Assembly: GCF_002101675.1 (NCBI RefSeq)
Contig: NZ_LQOY01000227.1
Span: 1-64,000 of the forward strand
Direction of reading: 5' to 3'
DNA from: Mycobacterium gordonae
GTDB lineage: Bacteria; Actinomycetota; Actinomycetes; Mycobacteriales; Mycobacteriaceae
Length of the DNA: 64,000 bases
Each line of letters begins with the position of its first letter. The stretch's first letter is position 1. The translations under genes and the position numbers were made by a program. Shown here piece by piece: positions 53,989-63,306 of the stretch. Under the pieces are notes generated by a model. It was not told the DNA's origin. It ran no database searches and was given only the letters and a program-made list of their open reading frames with translations.

Positions 53989-54903
53989 TCAGTACTCCCA
54001 GACAGCCGGTACGCACCGAAAGACGTTGCCGGCGGCTGCCACCCGGCAGACGGACGGGAATGGCAGGTGGGTGGCCACCAGAGACTCGCCGGTCGCCGCT
54101 ATCTCCTGCAAGAGACGGATCCGAACGCGCGCCGCCTCCTCGGGGTCGTGTTCGAAGCCGTTCTGCCACTCTGGTTGGTCAAACCCGACCTGGAACACGG
54201 CGTCACCGGCGAAAGTCAGTCGGTCGCCGCCGGACGCGAGACGGACCACGCTGTGCCCGGGGGTGTGCCCGCCGGTGCGGCAGACGATGACTCCCGGCGC
54301 CACCTCGTACTCGGTCTCGAACGGCTGCAGGTGGCTGCGGTACTCGTTCAAGAACCGCGAGGCCGCCGATCGAAGTGCATCCGGTATCCCCGGCGGCATG
54401 GCGGTGCGGGAGAAATCGGGAGCCGCCCAGAACTCGGCCTCGGCGGTCGCGAGGTGGACTCGCAGGTTCGGCCGTAGCCGTGCCTTTAGTCCGTCTGCGA
54501 GCAGCCCTCCGATGTGGTCCATGTGCAAGTGGGTTAGCACCACGTCAGTCACGGATGCGGGATCGACACCCGCGGCCTCCAGTCGGTGAACCGTTTGTCC
54601 GGCTCGCGGGAAGTCCGGGAACTCCACTCCCAGCCCAGCGTCGACGAGTATGGTCCGGTCGCCGCTACGTACCACGACCACGTTCAGTGGCCACTCGAGC
54701 AGGTCCGGCGGCAAAAACATGTCGTCCAGCCAGCTCGACAGGTCGGTTGCGTCGGCGTTGGTGGCCATAGTCGCGGCGGGTATCGGGAGAACCCCGTCGC
54801 TGATTACCAACACCTCGATGTCGCCGACCTGCACCGCGTAGCGCGACGGGACTAACTCGTCGAGCTCCGGCCGGCAAAGATGCGAAATGTTTTCCAAGCT
54901 CAT
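53989..54903 (-). CDS. Metallo-beta-lactamase-fold hydrolase (lactonase-like)
   Basis: 304 residues. The zinc motif is VVLTHLHMDHIGGLLADGLK, with HTPGHSVVRLAS, LTFAGDAVFQ and a final His in VATHLPFP. Length and layout match the family that includes AiiA-type lactonases and methyl parathion hydrolases. It should hydrolyse a lactone or ester; the substrate is unknown. AAGGAG stands about 6 bases before its ATG. It is the first gene of the minus-strand run ending with the LuxR regulator. Confidence 0.87.
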   Translation of the reverse strand: MSLENISHLCRPELDELVPSRYAVQVGDIEVLVISDGVLPIPAATMATNADATDLSSWLDDMFLPPDLLEWPLNVVVVRSGDRTILVDAGLGVEFPDFPRAGQTVHRLEAAGVDPASVTDVVLTHLHMDHIGGLLADGLKARLRPNLRVHLATAEAEFWAAPDFSRTAMPPGIPDALRSAASRFLNEYRSHLQPFETEYEVAPGVIVCRTGGHTPGHSVVRLASGGDRLTFAGDAVFQVGFDQPEWQNGFEHDPEEAARVRIRLLQEIAATGESLVATHLPFPSVCRVAAAGNVFRCVPAVWEY

Positions 54904-55095
54904 GATCTTCTCCTTTGGACCGTTGCTGGATGGTTCCCGGTCCAGATCAGCCTCGCGGCCCGGACTGCGAGCCGAACCCTTGAAAGTCCGTAGTCCGTAG
55001 TCCGTGATCCGTGGCCGAACCCGGCGAAAGATTCGAGCCGTGGCCGATGGTCAGCACTCGCAGATCGCTCTAGCCGATGTGCGCAGCGCAGCGGC

Positions 55096-57729
55096 TCAGT
55101 TCACGGCGCCGCGGGTCACCAGCGGGCCGGGTGCGGCGCGGTGCCGGGACAACAGGCGCGCTGCCTGACCCGGCGCACCGAGCTGAAGCATTGCGGCCAA
55201 AGCCGTTTCGAGGACCACTTCCTGCTGCACACGGCTGCCGCCGATCGAGGGAAGTCCGGGGAGCGATTCGAGGAGATAGTCGAGCGCGGCGCGCGGCTCA
55301 CCTGCTGTCAACGCGATGAGGCCTTCACCGATCAGGCGCAATGTCGTCGCCTGTTCGTCCGTCGCGCCGGGCACACTGATCGCGCGGATCGCGGCCGGAT
55401 CGTTCGCCGCCGCCAAGAGAAGCAGCGCGTGAAAGGCGATGAACGGTGTTTTCGGCGCATAGGCAAGCGAGCCGACCTCTGCGAGTATCGGCATCGGATC
55501 CGGTGGGGTCACCCAATCCGGGTGCATGCGCGCCCGCCACGCGAGCGAACCGGCATCAACCAGACAGCGCACGTCTCGGGAGTGGGGCGGCGCGAGCGTC
55601 GTTGCGTACCGCCGCGCCGCCCCAGCGGCATTGCCCATGGCGAGTTCGTGCAGCGCGGCGTGCCACTGGAAGTGCGGGAGGTAACGCTGCGTGCTGCCGG
55701 GGCCGCTGATCCATTCCGTCAGCCATTTCAGCCCGGCCCCGTGCGCGTCGGTCTCGTAGTGCACGTGGGACAGCGCGTGCGCGGCGTTGCCGTTGCCTGG
55801 ATCGAGGTCGAGCGCGGCATCGGCGAGATCGGCTGCGTCATACCAGAGGCCCTGTTCGATGCGCCCGAACGCGCGTAATCCCAGATACCAGGGCGCCTCG
55901 CCATGCACACCGGTGAACCGCTCGACGTACTGCCACGCGTCCGGCAAAGCATCGCCGGCACCTGCGAACGCAATTGACGGGGCGAGCACCAGCAACGCGA
56001 CCGCGTCATCCGGTACGCGGTCGAGATGGTCGATGAGCGCTTCGGTGCCTGCGGCGTTCCCCTTCTCGCACCACGTCGCGATCGCTTCGACGTGGCTGCG
56101 GTCCTCGTCGCTGCCATGGGCAAGCGCGGCCCTCGCTCGTGCCAGATGGCCGTTGACTGCGTCGGGACCGCCTGCCCGGTCGGGACGTTCCGTTGCGATC
56201 ATCGCCAGCGCGACATGCGCCCGCGGGTGGTTGGGATTTTCCGCGATCGCGGCGGCGAAAGCTACCGATGCACCGTCCTGGACGGCCAGCAATCGACGCA
56301 CACCCTCGGCGTAAGAAGCATCGGCACCGGTGAGTTTCGGGCTGGTGGTGATGAGACGGGGGGCTCTGACTGGACGGTCGCTGGTGTCGTCGGCGAGCAG
56401 TTGCGCTAGGCCAGCGGCTTGGGCACGAATCTCGGGGATCGCGGTGGTTTCCCACTCCTCACCCTGGCGGATCGATCCGATGCAGACGATGCCCTGGACG
56501 GTGGCGCCCGCCTCGTCGATGAGGCGGCCGTCGGCATCGAGGCGAACGCCGATGCCGCAGGGGTGCATCGACGCGACACCCGAAGCCAATAGGTTCGCCC
56601 ACAGCGGGGAGCGCTGCAGCGACCGCCGATCCCACGCAGTCCCGGTTGCGGCAACCACCGCGTCACCCCGTCGACGAACCGATCCGCCGCTGGTCGTGAC
56701 GACCAGTTCGACGCCGCTTCCGCGCAGCGACACGTCAGCCACTTCGCCCGCCTCGATGATCAGTTGGCCACTGCCGATCGCGGTATCGATCGCAGCGGCG
56801 GTCGTCGGCGGCATGCGGTGGCGCAGGACCTCCCACTGCCGCAAATCCTCGCGCAGAAAACGGCGCTGGTCCTCCCACCCCAGCGAGCGCCACAGCCGAG
56901 CTGTGCGCGGCCGCACGGCGTCGATCACTTGTCGCCAGTTCAAGCCGGCTTCGCGAGCGAGGGTGAGATCCGCACCGAGCGCGGCACGGACCCGCTCCAG
57001 CGTGTTCGCGTCACCAAGCGCATCGAGGTTAGGTACGTCTGCCGGCGCCCCCGTATCGCGGAATCGATGGGGGAGCACTCCGTGGCGCGACAACATGGTG
57101 ACCGTGGCGCCGCGCGCGATCAGATGCAGCGCTACGTCGATGCCTGTGAGTCCAGAACCGATCACCAAGACGCTCTCGGGCCGGCTCGAACCAAGAGCCG
57201 CGAGCGCGCCGGGCGCCCAGGGATCCACCACAACGTTGCCGTCAGCGCCTGCGGCCAAAACCGGAGCGAAGGCGCGCTCCAACGACTCGGGCAGTCCACC
57301 TGCGGGGCGCCCAGACGCGAGCACTACTGCATGCGCCGATAACGAGCGTCCGTCGCTCAACTTCACCTGGGTTGACGCACCGGGCACCAGCCCCACGACC
57401 TCGGCAGTCTCGATCCGCACATCGGCGCCGGCCAGTTGCTCCCGCAGGTAGCGGCCGTACGCGAGACGCGGTGCAAAGCTCTCGGCCGGCGTGACAGCCC
57501 GTTCGTCCAGCCAACGGCAGAAGTGGTCGGGATCGTCCGGCCAGGCCGACATTCGTTGCGCGGGAACGTTCAACAGGTGGGTCGGATCGTTGGTGCCATA
57601 CGCCGCGCCGGTGCCGGGACGCCCGGACGCATCGATCAGCGTGATCTGCGCTTCCGGTTTGCGCGGGCGCAGATGTACTGCGGCGAGCACCCCCGCAGCG
57701 CCGCCACCCACGATCGCGACGCGGGTCAT
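55096..57729 (-). CDS. FAD oxidoreductase fused to a TTC38-like repeat domain
   Basis: 877 residues. Residues 1-~450 are an FAD/NAD(P)-binding oxidoreductase of the NAD_binding_9 type: MTRVAIVGGGAAGVLAAVHL, GTGAAYGTNDPTHLLNVPAQ, VLVIGSGLTGIDVALHLIAR and GIVCIGSIRQGEEWETTAIP. From ~470 to the end the pattern changes to helical repeats resembling eukaryotic TTC38: YDAADLADAALDLDPGNG, HALSHVHYETDAHGAGLKWL, HFQWHAALHELAMGN and GGSRVQQEVVLETAL. The reaction is unknown. Codon use is uniform and no frameshift is seen, so it looks like a genuine fusion. It stands on its own, 192 bases before the metallo-hydrolase. Confidence 0.85.
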   Translation of the reverse strand: MTRVAIVGGGAAGVLAAVHLRPRKPEAQITLIDASGRPGTGAAYGTNDPTHLLNVPAQRMSAWPDDPDHFCRWLDERAVTPAESFAPRLAYGRYLREQLAGADVRIETAEVVGLVPGASTQVKLSDGRSLSAHAVVLASGRPAGGLPESLERAFAPVLAAGADGNVVVDPWAPGALAALGSSRPESVLVIGSGLTGIDVALHLIARGATVTMLSRHGVLPHRFRDTGAPADVPNLDALGDANTLERVRAALGADLTLAREAGLNWRQVIDAVRPRTARLWRSLGWEDQRRFLREDLRQWEVLRHRMPPTTAAAIDTAIGSGQLIIEAGEVADVSLRGSGVELVVTTSGGSVRRRGDAVVAATGTAWDRRSLQRSPLWANLLASGVASMHPCGIGVRLDADGRLIDEAGATVQGIVCIGSIRQGEEWETTAIPEIRAQAAGLAQLLADDTSDRPVRAPRLITTSPKLTGADASYAEGVRRLLAVQDGASVAFAAAIAENPNHPRAHVALAMIATERPDRAGGPDAVNGHLARARAALAHGSDEDRSHVEAIATWCEKGNAAGTEALIDHLDRVPDDAVALLVLAPSIAFAGAGDALPDAWQYVERFTGVHGEAPWYLGLRAFGRIEQGLWYDAADLADAALDLDPGNGNAAHALSHVHYETDAHGAGLKWLTEWISGPGSTQRYLPHFQWHAALHELAMGNAAGAARRYATTLAPPHSRDVRCLVDAGSLAWRARMHPDWVTPPDPMPILAEVGSLAYAPKTPFIAFHALLLLAAANDPAAIRAISVPGATDEQATTLRLIGEGLIALTAGEPRAALDYLLESLPGLPSIGGSRVQQEVVLETALAAMLQLGAPGQAARLLSRHRAAPGPLVTRGAVN

Positions 57730-57781
57730 AGCGGAAGGTTAACCCTTGCGGGCGGGTTGGGGAACCTGATGGCGAAAACGC

Positions 57782-57839
57782 CGAGCAGACGCGGAGGCGC
57801 CCATTTCGTGCCGAAATTGGGTGATTTTGCGGCTGCTCG
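57782..57839. terminator. GAGCAGACG hairpin element D, degenerate copy
   Basis: Left end CGAGCAGACGC, right end GCGGCTGCTCG (one mismatch), with an interior that has lost much of its pairing. The segment from AGGCGCCC to CCGAAAT matches element C base for base over 23 positions. It lies 5 bases after the P450 stop. It may still act as a weak terminator. Confidence 0.65.
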
Positions 57840-57843
57840 CGGG

Positions 57844-59046
57844 TTAGCGGGCGTCGAACGTCAACGGAAGTGTGATCGGGCCGGAGATACCGGTCATCGG
57901 CTTCCACGGCGCCGGCCCGGTGCAGCGGACATTGGACATCCGCGCGGTGATCACCCGCAGCGCTTCGGCCATCTCCAGGCGGGCCAGGTGCGCGCCGAGG
58001 CAATAGTGCATGCCCCCGCCGAATGTCAGCATCGCCGGCGCATTCTGTCGGGTGATGTCGAGGCGGTCCGGCGCGTCGTAGACGTCCGGATCCCGGTTGG
58101 CCGCAGCGGTGTTCGCGATGACCAGCGAACCCGCCGGAAAACGAACCCCGGCGAGCTCGATATCGACACGGGCCGTGCGCATTGCGCCCAGGGCGATCGG
58201 CGAGTGCCGCATCAGCTCTTCGACGGCCTGCGGCGCCAGTTCCGGGTGCGCGGCGAGCAACTCCCACTGGTCGGGGTGCTCGGCCAACGTCTGCACGGCC
58301 GCGGCCAGCTGGTTGCGGGTGGTGTCGGTGCCGGCGTTGAGCAGGATCACGACGAGATTGACCAGCTCTTCGTGGCTCAGCCGGTCGCCGTCGTCTTCGA
58401 CCCGGATCAGCTCGGAGATCAGGTCATCGGTCAGCGAGTGTCGACGCACGGCGATCAGCTCCTCGACATAACTCTCCAGAGCCGCCCACGCCCGCAGGAT
58501 CGCCGATTCGTGCTCGGCGACACTGCACCCGAACGCCTTGCTGATGTCGGCGGCCCACTGCGAGAACAGATGCCGGTCCTCCCGGGGAGCCCCGAGCAGG
58601 GCGCAAATGATCGGAACGGGGTAGGGATCGGCGATGTCGGCGACGAAGTCACACCGGCCGGTGTCGGCGTGCCGGTCGACGAGCTCGGTGATGACGTCGA
58701 CGCACGCCTCCCGCATTCGCTCGGCCGCGCGCGGAGTGAACGATCGTGCGACGAGTCGGCGCAGCCGCTGATGCTGGGCGCCGTCGACACTGACCAGCAG
58801 CTTGGTGACCCGGTCCCAGATCGGGCCGGCCGTGATGCCCTGCACGACAAGGGAAATCCCCTGCGGAACGACGAACCGGGAGTCTCGGAGCACGGTGCGC
58901 ACCAGGTCGTACGCGAGTACCTCGGGTCCGTAGGGGCCGAGGGCGATCGGCCCGCTGCGCAGTGCCTCGGCCTGCAGTGCACGGAGTTCGTCGCGGCCGG
59001 TGTCGACGGTGTAGGCGAGGGTGGGCAGTGCGATGTCGATGGTCAT
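57844..59046 (-). CDS. Cytochrome P450
   Basis: 400 residues with the start at MTIDIALPTLAYTV; a longer frame upstream crosses the promoter region and has no support. The I helix is ILLNAGTDTTRNQLAA, the ExxR is in EELMRHSPIALG, and the haem Cys in FGGGMHYCLGAHLARLE. It is a soluble bacterial P450 requiring ferredoxin. The subfamily cannot be assigned. It diverges from the cyclase pseudogene. A 12-bp palindrome is in the gap between them. Confidence 0.9.
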   Translation of the reverse strand: MTIDIALPTLAYTVDTGRDELRALQAEALRSGPIALGPYGPEVLAYDLVRTVLRDSRFVVPQGISLVVQGITAGPIWDRVTKLLVSVDGAQHQRLRRLVARSFTPRAAERMREACVDVITELVDRHADTGRCDFVADIADPYPVPIICALLGAPREDRHLFSQWAADISKAFGCSVAEHESAILRAWAALESYVEELIAVRRHSLTDDLISELIRVEDDGDRLSHEELVNLVVILLNAGTDTTRNQLAAAVQTLAEHPDQWELLAAHPELAPQAVEELMRHSPIALGAMRTARVDIELAGVRFPAGSLVIANTAAANRDPDVYDAPDRLDITRQNAPAMLTFGGGMHYCLGAHLARLEMAEALRVITARMSNVRCTGPAPWKPMTGISGPITLPLTFDAR

Positions 59047-59115
59047 GATCCGACTATTCGTTTTCGGCCGCGCGTGATCATCGGGCGAATTGCTTAAAAA
59101 GCGCACGGTCCGGAC

Positions 59116-59127
59116 GCGTACGTACGC
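59116..59127. promoter_or_regulatory. 12-bp perfect palindrome GCGTACGTACGC
   Basis: Located in the 153-base gap between the divergent P450 (start 59046) and the cyclase-regulator pseudogene (start 59200). A perfect palindrome in that position may be an operator. No factor can be named. Confidence 0.35.
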
Positions 59128-59199
59128 ATGCTGGCACCGGAAACATTGGCGATTTCGCTGATGCGCTGTGATGCAGGTCACCGCATTCTGACTAGCATG

Positions 59200-62097
59200 A
59201 GCGAAACACGCTGGAGCGACGTGGCCATGAGCGAGCTTCCGACCGGAACCGTGACGTTGCTGCTGGCTGACGTCGAGGGTTCGACCCGCCTATGGGAGAC
59301 CCAACCGGACGCGATGAGGGCGGCCATCGAGCGCCTTGATGAAACATTGGGCGACTCGATCGCCGCCTGTCATGGCGTGCGACCCATCGAGCAGGGCGAG
59401 GGCGACAGCTTCGTCATCGCATTCGTCCGTGCCGCCGACGCGGTGGCCTGTGCGCTGTGTCTACAGCGCGCGCCCTTGGCGCCGATCAAGCTGCGCATCG
59501 CCCTGCACACCGGCGACATCCAGCTGCGGGGCGAAGGCAACTACATCGGCCCGACGATCAACCGCACTGCGCGGCTACGTGATCTGGCCCACGGCGGCCA
59601 GACCGTGCTCTCGGGCTCGACGGAACCCCTTGTCGTGGACCAACTTCCGCCCGAAGTCACGCTGACCGATCTGGGCACCCACCCGTTGCGTGATCTGCCT
59701 CGCCCGGAACGGGTCGTTCAGCTATGCCATCCCGATCTGCCCAGTGATTTTCCGCCCTTGCGGGTGGCCAATGTGGTTGTTGCCGAACATCTTCCGGCGC
59801 AATTGACCAGCTTCGTCGGGCGCCACGAGGATATGTGCGGCATCGGTGTGGCGCTGTCCGAAAACCGCCTCGTCACACTGACCGGCGCCGGCGGTGCGGG
59901 CAAGACCCGCCTGGCGGTACAGGTCGCCACCACTGTTGCCGCCGAATACGCCGACGGCGTCTGGTATGTCGACTTAGCGCCCATCACCGACCCCGATGTG
60001 GTGCCCATGACGGTTGCCCGCGCGCTGGGCCTGCCCGAGCAGGCCGACCAGCCGACCGCCACCGTCTTGCTGCGGTTCCTCCGGGATCGCCAAGCCCTTG
60101 TGTTGCTGGACAACTGCGAACATCTGCTCGACGCCACCGCCGAGCTGATCACGGCCCTCTTGGCTCGGTGCCCGGCGCTGACCCTGCTAACGACCAGCCG
60201 CGAACCGATCGGCGTACCCAGCGAGGTGAGTTGGCGGGTGCCGTCACTGTCCCTGGCCGACGAGGCGATCGAGTTGTTCGCCGATCGGGCACGACACACC
60301 AAGCCCGATTTCCGCCTCACGGCAGACAACGCCGGGACCGTGACGGAGATTTGCCGCAGGCTCGACGGGCTGCCGCTGGCAATAGAGCTTGCCGCCGCGC
60401 GGATCCGCGCGCTGTCGCCGAGTGAGTTGCTCACCAGCCTGCATGACACTTTCCGCCTGCTCACCGGCGGCGCGCGGACCGCGGTGCGCCGCCAGCAGAC
60501 ATTGCGCGCTTCGGTGCGACAATCTGCGGGCGGCGTTCGCATGGAGCCGGGAGATTTCCGACACCGATGCGGCCCTACGAATGGGATTTTCGCTGCTTCC
60601 GCTGTGGCTGTCACACGGTCTGATGCGGGAAGGCTGGAACTGGCTGGCGGCCGCGCTCACCGACGGAGACAGCGTGGGTGCTGAGACGGAGGAGACACGG
60701 GTCCGAGCGTCCGTGGCCAGGGCCTTGCTGGAGTCCTTCCGGGCCATGACCGTCGACCTCGACGACGCCGAGCGCAGCCTGGCGGCGGCGCGCCAACTAG
60801 GTGACTCCGCACTGGTGGCGCGCGCGCTGACGGCCTGTGGTTGTCGGGCCGCCGACGACCGCGAGGCGTCCGTCGCCTACTTCACCGAGGCGGCCGACCT
60901 GGCCCGCAAATGCGGCGACTCATGGTGGCTGGTGCAGACGCTCGCGCTGGAGGCGTCGTACGGATTGCTGTTCGGCGACCCGGTGGGGGTGCCGGTTGCC
61001 GCCGCAGAAGCCTTGGAGATTGCCGTCGCAATCGGCGACACGTTCGTGGCGCGGCAATGCCGCTATATCTTGTGCTGGTCGCAGGTCCTGCGCGGCGAGC
61101 TGTCTTCGGCACTGATCGCGCTTCGTGACCTCGAGGAGGAGTGCCTGGCGGCCGGCGACGCGTTGTATTCGATGATCACGTCGTCGTTACAAGCGATGGC
61201 GCTTGCCTATCAGGGGCAGATCAACGCCGCTCGAACGGCCGCCGACGTCGCCTTCCAGCGCCTCGCCGACATGTTCGACGCGTACACGGGAATCGTCTAC
61301 GCGGCATCGGCATTCGTGCACCTGGCCGCGGGGGATGCGTCCGTCTCGAGCGAGATGTGGGAGGCGGCGCACGAGCGCACACGGATGGACCCCCAGCTGG
61401 CGGCCATGCACCTCTGGTCGGCCCTGGCGCCGTTGCGTGCGGTGATCTCGCCGCGGCCCGCCGATTGGCCGACGAGGTGGTGTCCGCAACGAGTGGTTGG
61501 AGCTATGCGGCAGCCCTGGTGTGCCGCGCGCGGGTCGAGTTAGCCCAAGGGAACTTCGACGCCGCCGAACGTGACGCCTACGAAGGGCTCGAGCTCGCCG
61601 GCCGCCTGCAAGGTGGGCTCGTCGTCCCGGTCGCTCTCGACTGCCTGGCCACCACCGCGGCCGAAGACGGCAACCACGTACTGGCGACGCGGCTGTTCGG
61701 AGCCGCCGACGCCGCATACCGACGCATGGGCATGGTGCGCTTCAAGGTGCTTGAGGACGCCGACAACGCCAGAATCGCAGATCTGCGAGAAGACCTGGGC
61801 GACAACGACTTCGATGCAGCGTGGGCCGCCGGCGCGGCCCTGTGCACTGAGGACGCCATTGCCTACGCACTACGCAGGCGCGGCGAGCGTAAGCGCGCCA
61901 GCAGCGGCTGGGCTTCGCTGACCCGTGCCGAGTTGGACGTGGTCAAGCTCATCGGCGAGGGTCTGGGCAACAAGGACGTCGCCGCCCGGCTGTTCATCTC
62001 ACCGCGCACAGTGCAGGCGCATCTGACCCACATCTATACCAAGCTGGGCCTGACCTCGCGTGTGCAGTTGGCCCAGGAGGCGGCGCGCCACTCCTGA
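59200..62097 (+). pseudogene. Adenylate cyclase-ATPase-LuxR regulator, disrupted
   Basis: It belongs to the mycobacterial family typified by Rv2488c, Rv1358 and Rv0386. Segment 1 (59200-~60514; ATG 59227 is an alternative start) holds a class III cyclase domain (VTLLLADVEGSTRLWE, EQGEGDSFVIAF, NRTARLRDLA) and the ATPase (LTGAGGAGKTRLAVQVA, LVLLDNCEHLLD). At ~60514-60520 the reading frame jumps: QTLRASV is joined out of frame to DNLRAAFAWSRE, so the winged-helix stretch that lies between these motifs in intact homologues is missing. Segment 2 (60518-~61437) covers helical repeats; a second shift at ~61437-61441 returns to the first frame. Segment 3 carries the LuxR HTH (LTRAELDVVKLIGEGLGNKD then VAARLFISPRTVQAHL) to 62097. 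A full-length protein cannot be made. Confidence 0.9.
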
Positions 62098-62184
62098 CTG
62101 GCGCCCTGGGTACCGGGCGGCGTGATCGCGCCGTCGGCATCGGACGTAGTGTCCCTATGACGCGATCTGTGTTGAAGGAGCCCG

Positions 62185-63267
62185 ATGACCGCACGCCACG
62201 ATCAGAGTGTCGCCGGCACCGGAAACCAGAGCTTTCGTGCCGAGTGCTCGCCGCAGAATTGGGCAGCGCTCAGCGACTGGCTGCGCCGCCGCGGGATGGA
62301 GCTCGACGCCGATGCGCCCCGCCAGTTCGCCAACGGTCTGGCCAACCTGAATTACCTGATCTCGGTCGACGGCCGGTCCGTGGTGTTACGCCGGCCACCG
62401 GGCGGACAGCTGGCCGAGGGCGCCAGCGACATGGCGCGCGAATTTCGGGTACTGAGCCGGCTGCACACGCACTACCCGCGCGCACCCCGGGCAGTGGCCT
62501 TCTGCGAGGACGCCTCGGTACTGGGCAGCCCCTTTCAGCTGATCGAATACCGGCCCGGCACAGTCGTGTCCGACACGATTCCTCAGCAACTCGCCGCCGT
62601 GCCCCGCTCCCGGCTCGCTGACGAATTCGTGACCGCCCTGGCAGACCTGCACTCGATCGACCTCGACACCCATCCTGAACTCGGCGAGCTCGGCCGGCCC
62701 GGCGGCTTCATCGCACGCCAGATCGCCGGCTGGAACCGCCGGGCGCACAACGCGTTCGACGGATCGCCGCCGACGACGGTCGAGCACATCGTGACCTGGC
62801 TGGGCGCCAATGGGCCCGAACCGTCGATCAAACCCACTGTGCTGCATAATGATTTCAAGTTCGACAACGTGATATTCGATGCGAACGGCGCGGCCGCCGC
62901 CGTGATCGATTGGGACATGTCGACGCTGGGAGACCCACTCTTCGATCTCGGCGTCACCCTGTCCTACTGGGCGCAAGCAGACGACGCGGACGTCATTCGC
63001 GACCTCGGATTGGCTCCGTCGCTGCAGCCGGGCTTCCCAGACCGAGAAACGCTCGCGGCGAAGTACTTCGCCGCGGCGGGACGCAAACCGGTGCCAGTCG
63101 GTTTCTATCTGGCGCTGGGCCGACTCCGGCTTGCGATCGCCTGGCAGCAATTGTTTGTGCTGCATCAACGTGGGGCACTCGTCGGCCCGAAGTACGCCGG
63201 TTTCAACCGCATTGCGACGTCTGTCTTGGCGGTGACCGCCGATTCTTTGTCGACAGAAGACATCTGA
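62185..63267 (+). CDS. Phosphotransferase of the ACAD10/APH family
   Basis: 360 residues, with GAAGGAG before ATG 62185. An aminoglycoside-phosphotransferase-like kinase: FANGLANLNYLISVDG for the nucleotide loop, VVLRRPPGG for the Lys, the Brenner motif LHNDFKFDNVIFD and the metal Asp in VIDWDMSTLGDPLFDLGVTL. This is the branch found with acyl-CoA dehydrogenases (human ACAD10/11 have the two domains fused), believed to phosphorylate hydroxy-acyl-CoA. The next gene is an acyl-CoA dehydrogenase, which supports that role. Confidence 0.9.
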   Translation: MTARHDQSVAGTGNQSFRAECSPQNWAALSDWLRRRGMELDADAPRQFANGLANLNYLISVDGRSVVLRRPPGGQLAEGASDMAREFRVLSRLHTHYPRAPRAVAFCEDASVLGSPFQLIEYRPGTVVSDTIPQQLAAVPRSRLADEFVTALADLHSIDLDTHPELGELGRPGGFIARQIAGWNRRAHNAFDGSPPTTVEHIVTWLGANGPEPSIKPTVLHNDFKFDNVIFDANGAAAAVIDWDMSTLGDPLFDLGVTLSYWAQADDADVIRDLGLAPSLQPGFPDRETLAAKYFAAAGRKPVPVGFYLALGRLRLAIAWQQLFVLHQRGALVGPKYAGFNRIATSVLAVTADSLSTEDI

Positions 63268-63306
63268 TATGCCAGCACCCACTATCCCGAGGAAGAGGAC
63301 CGCTTC

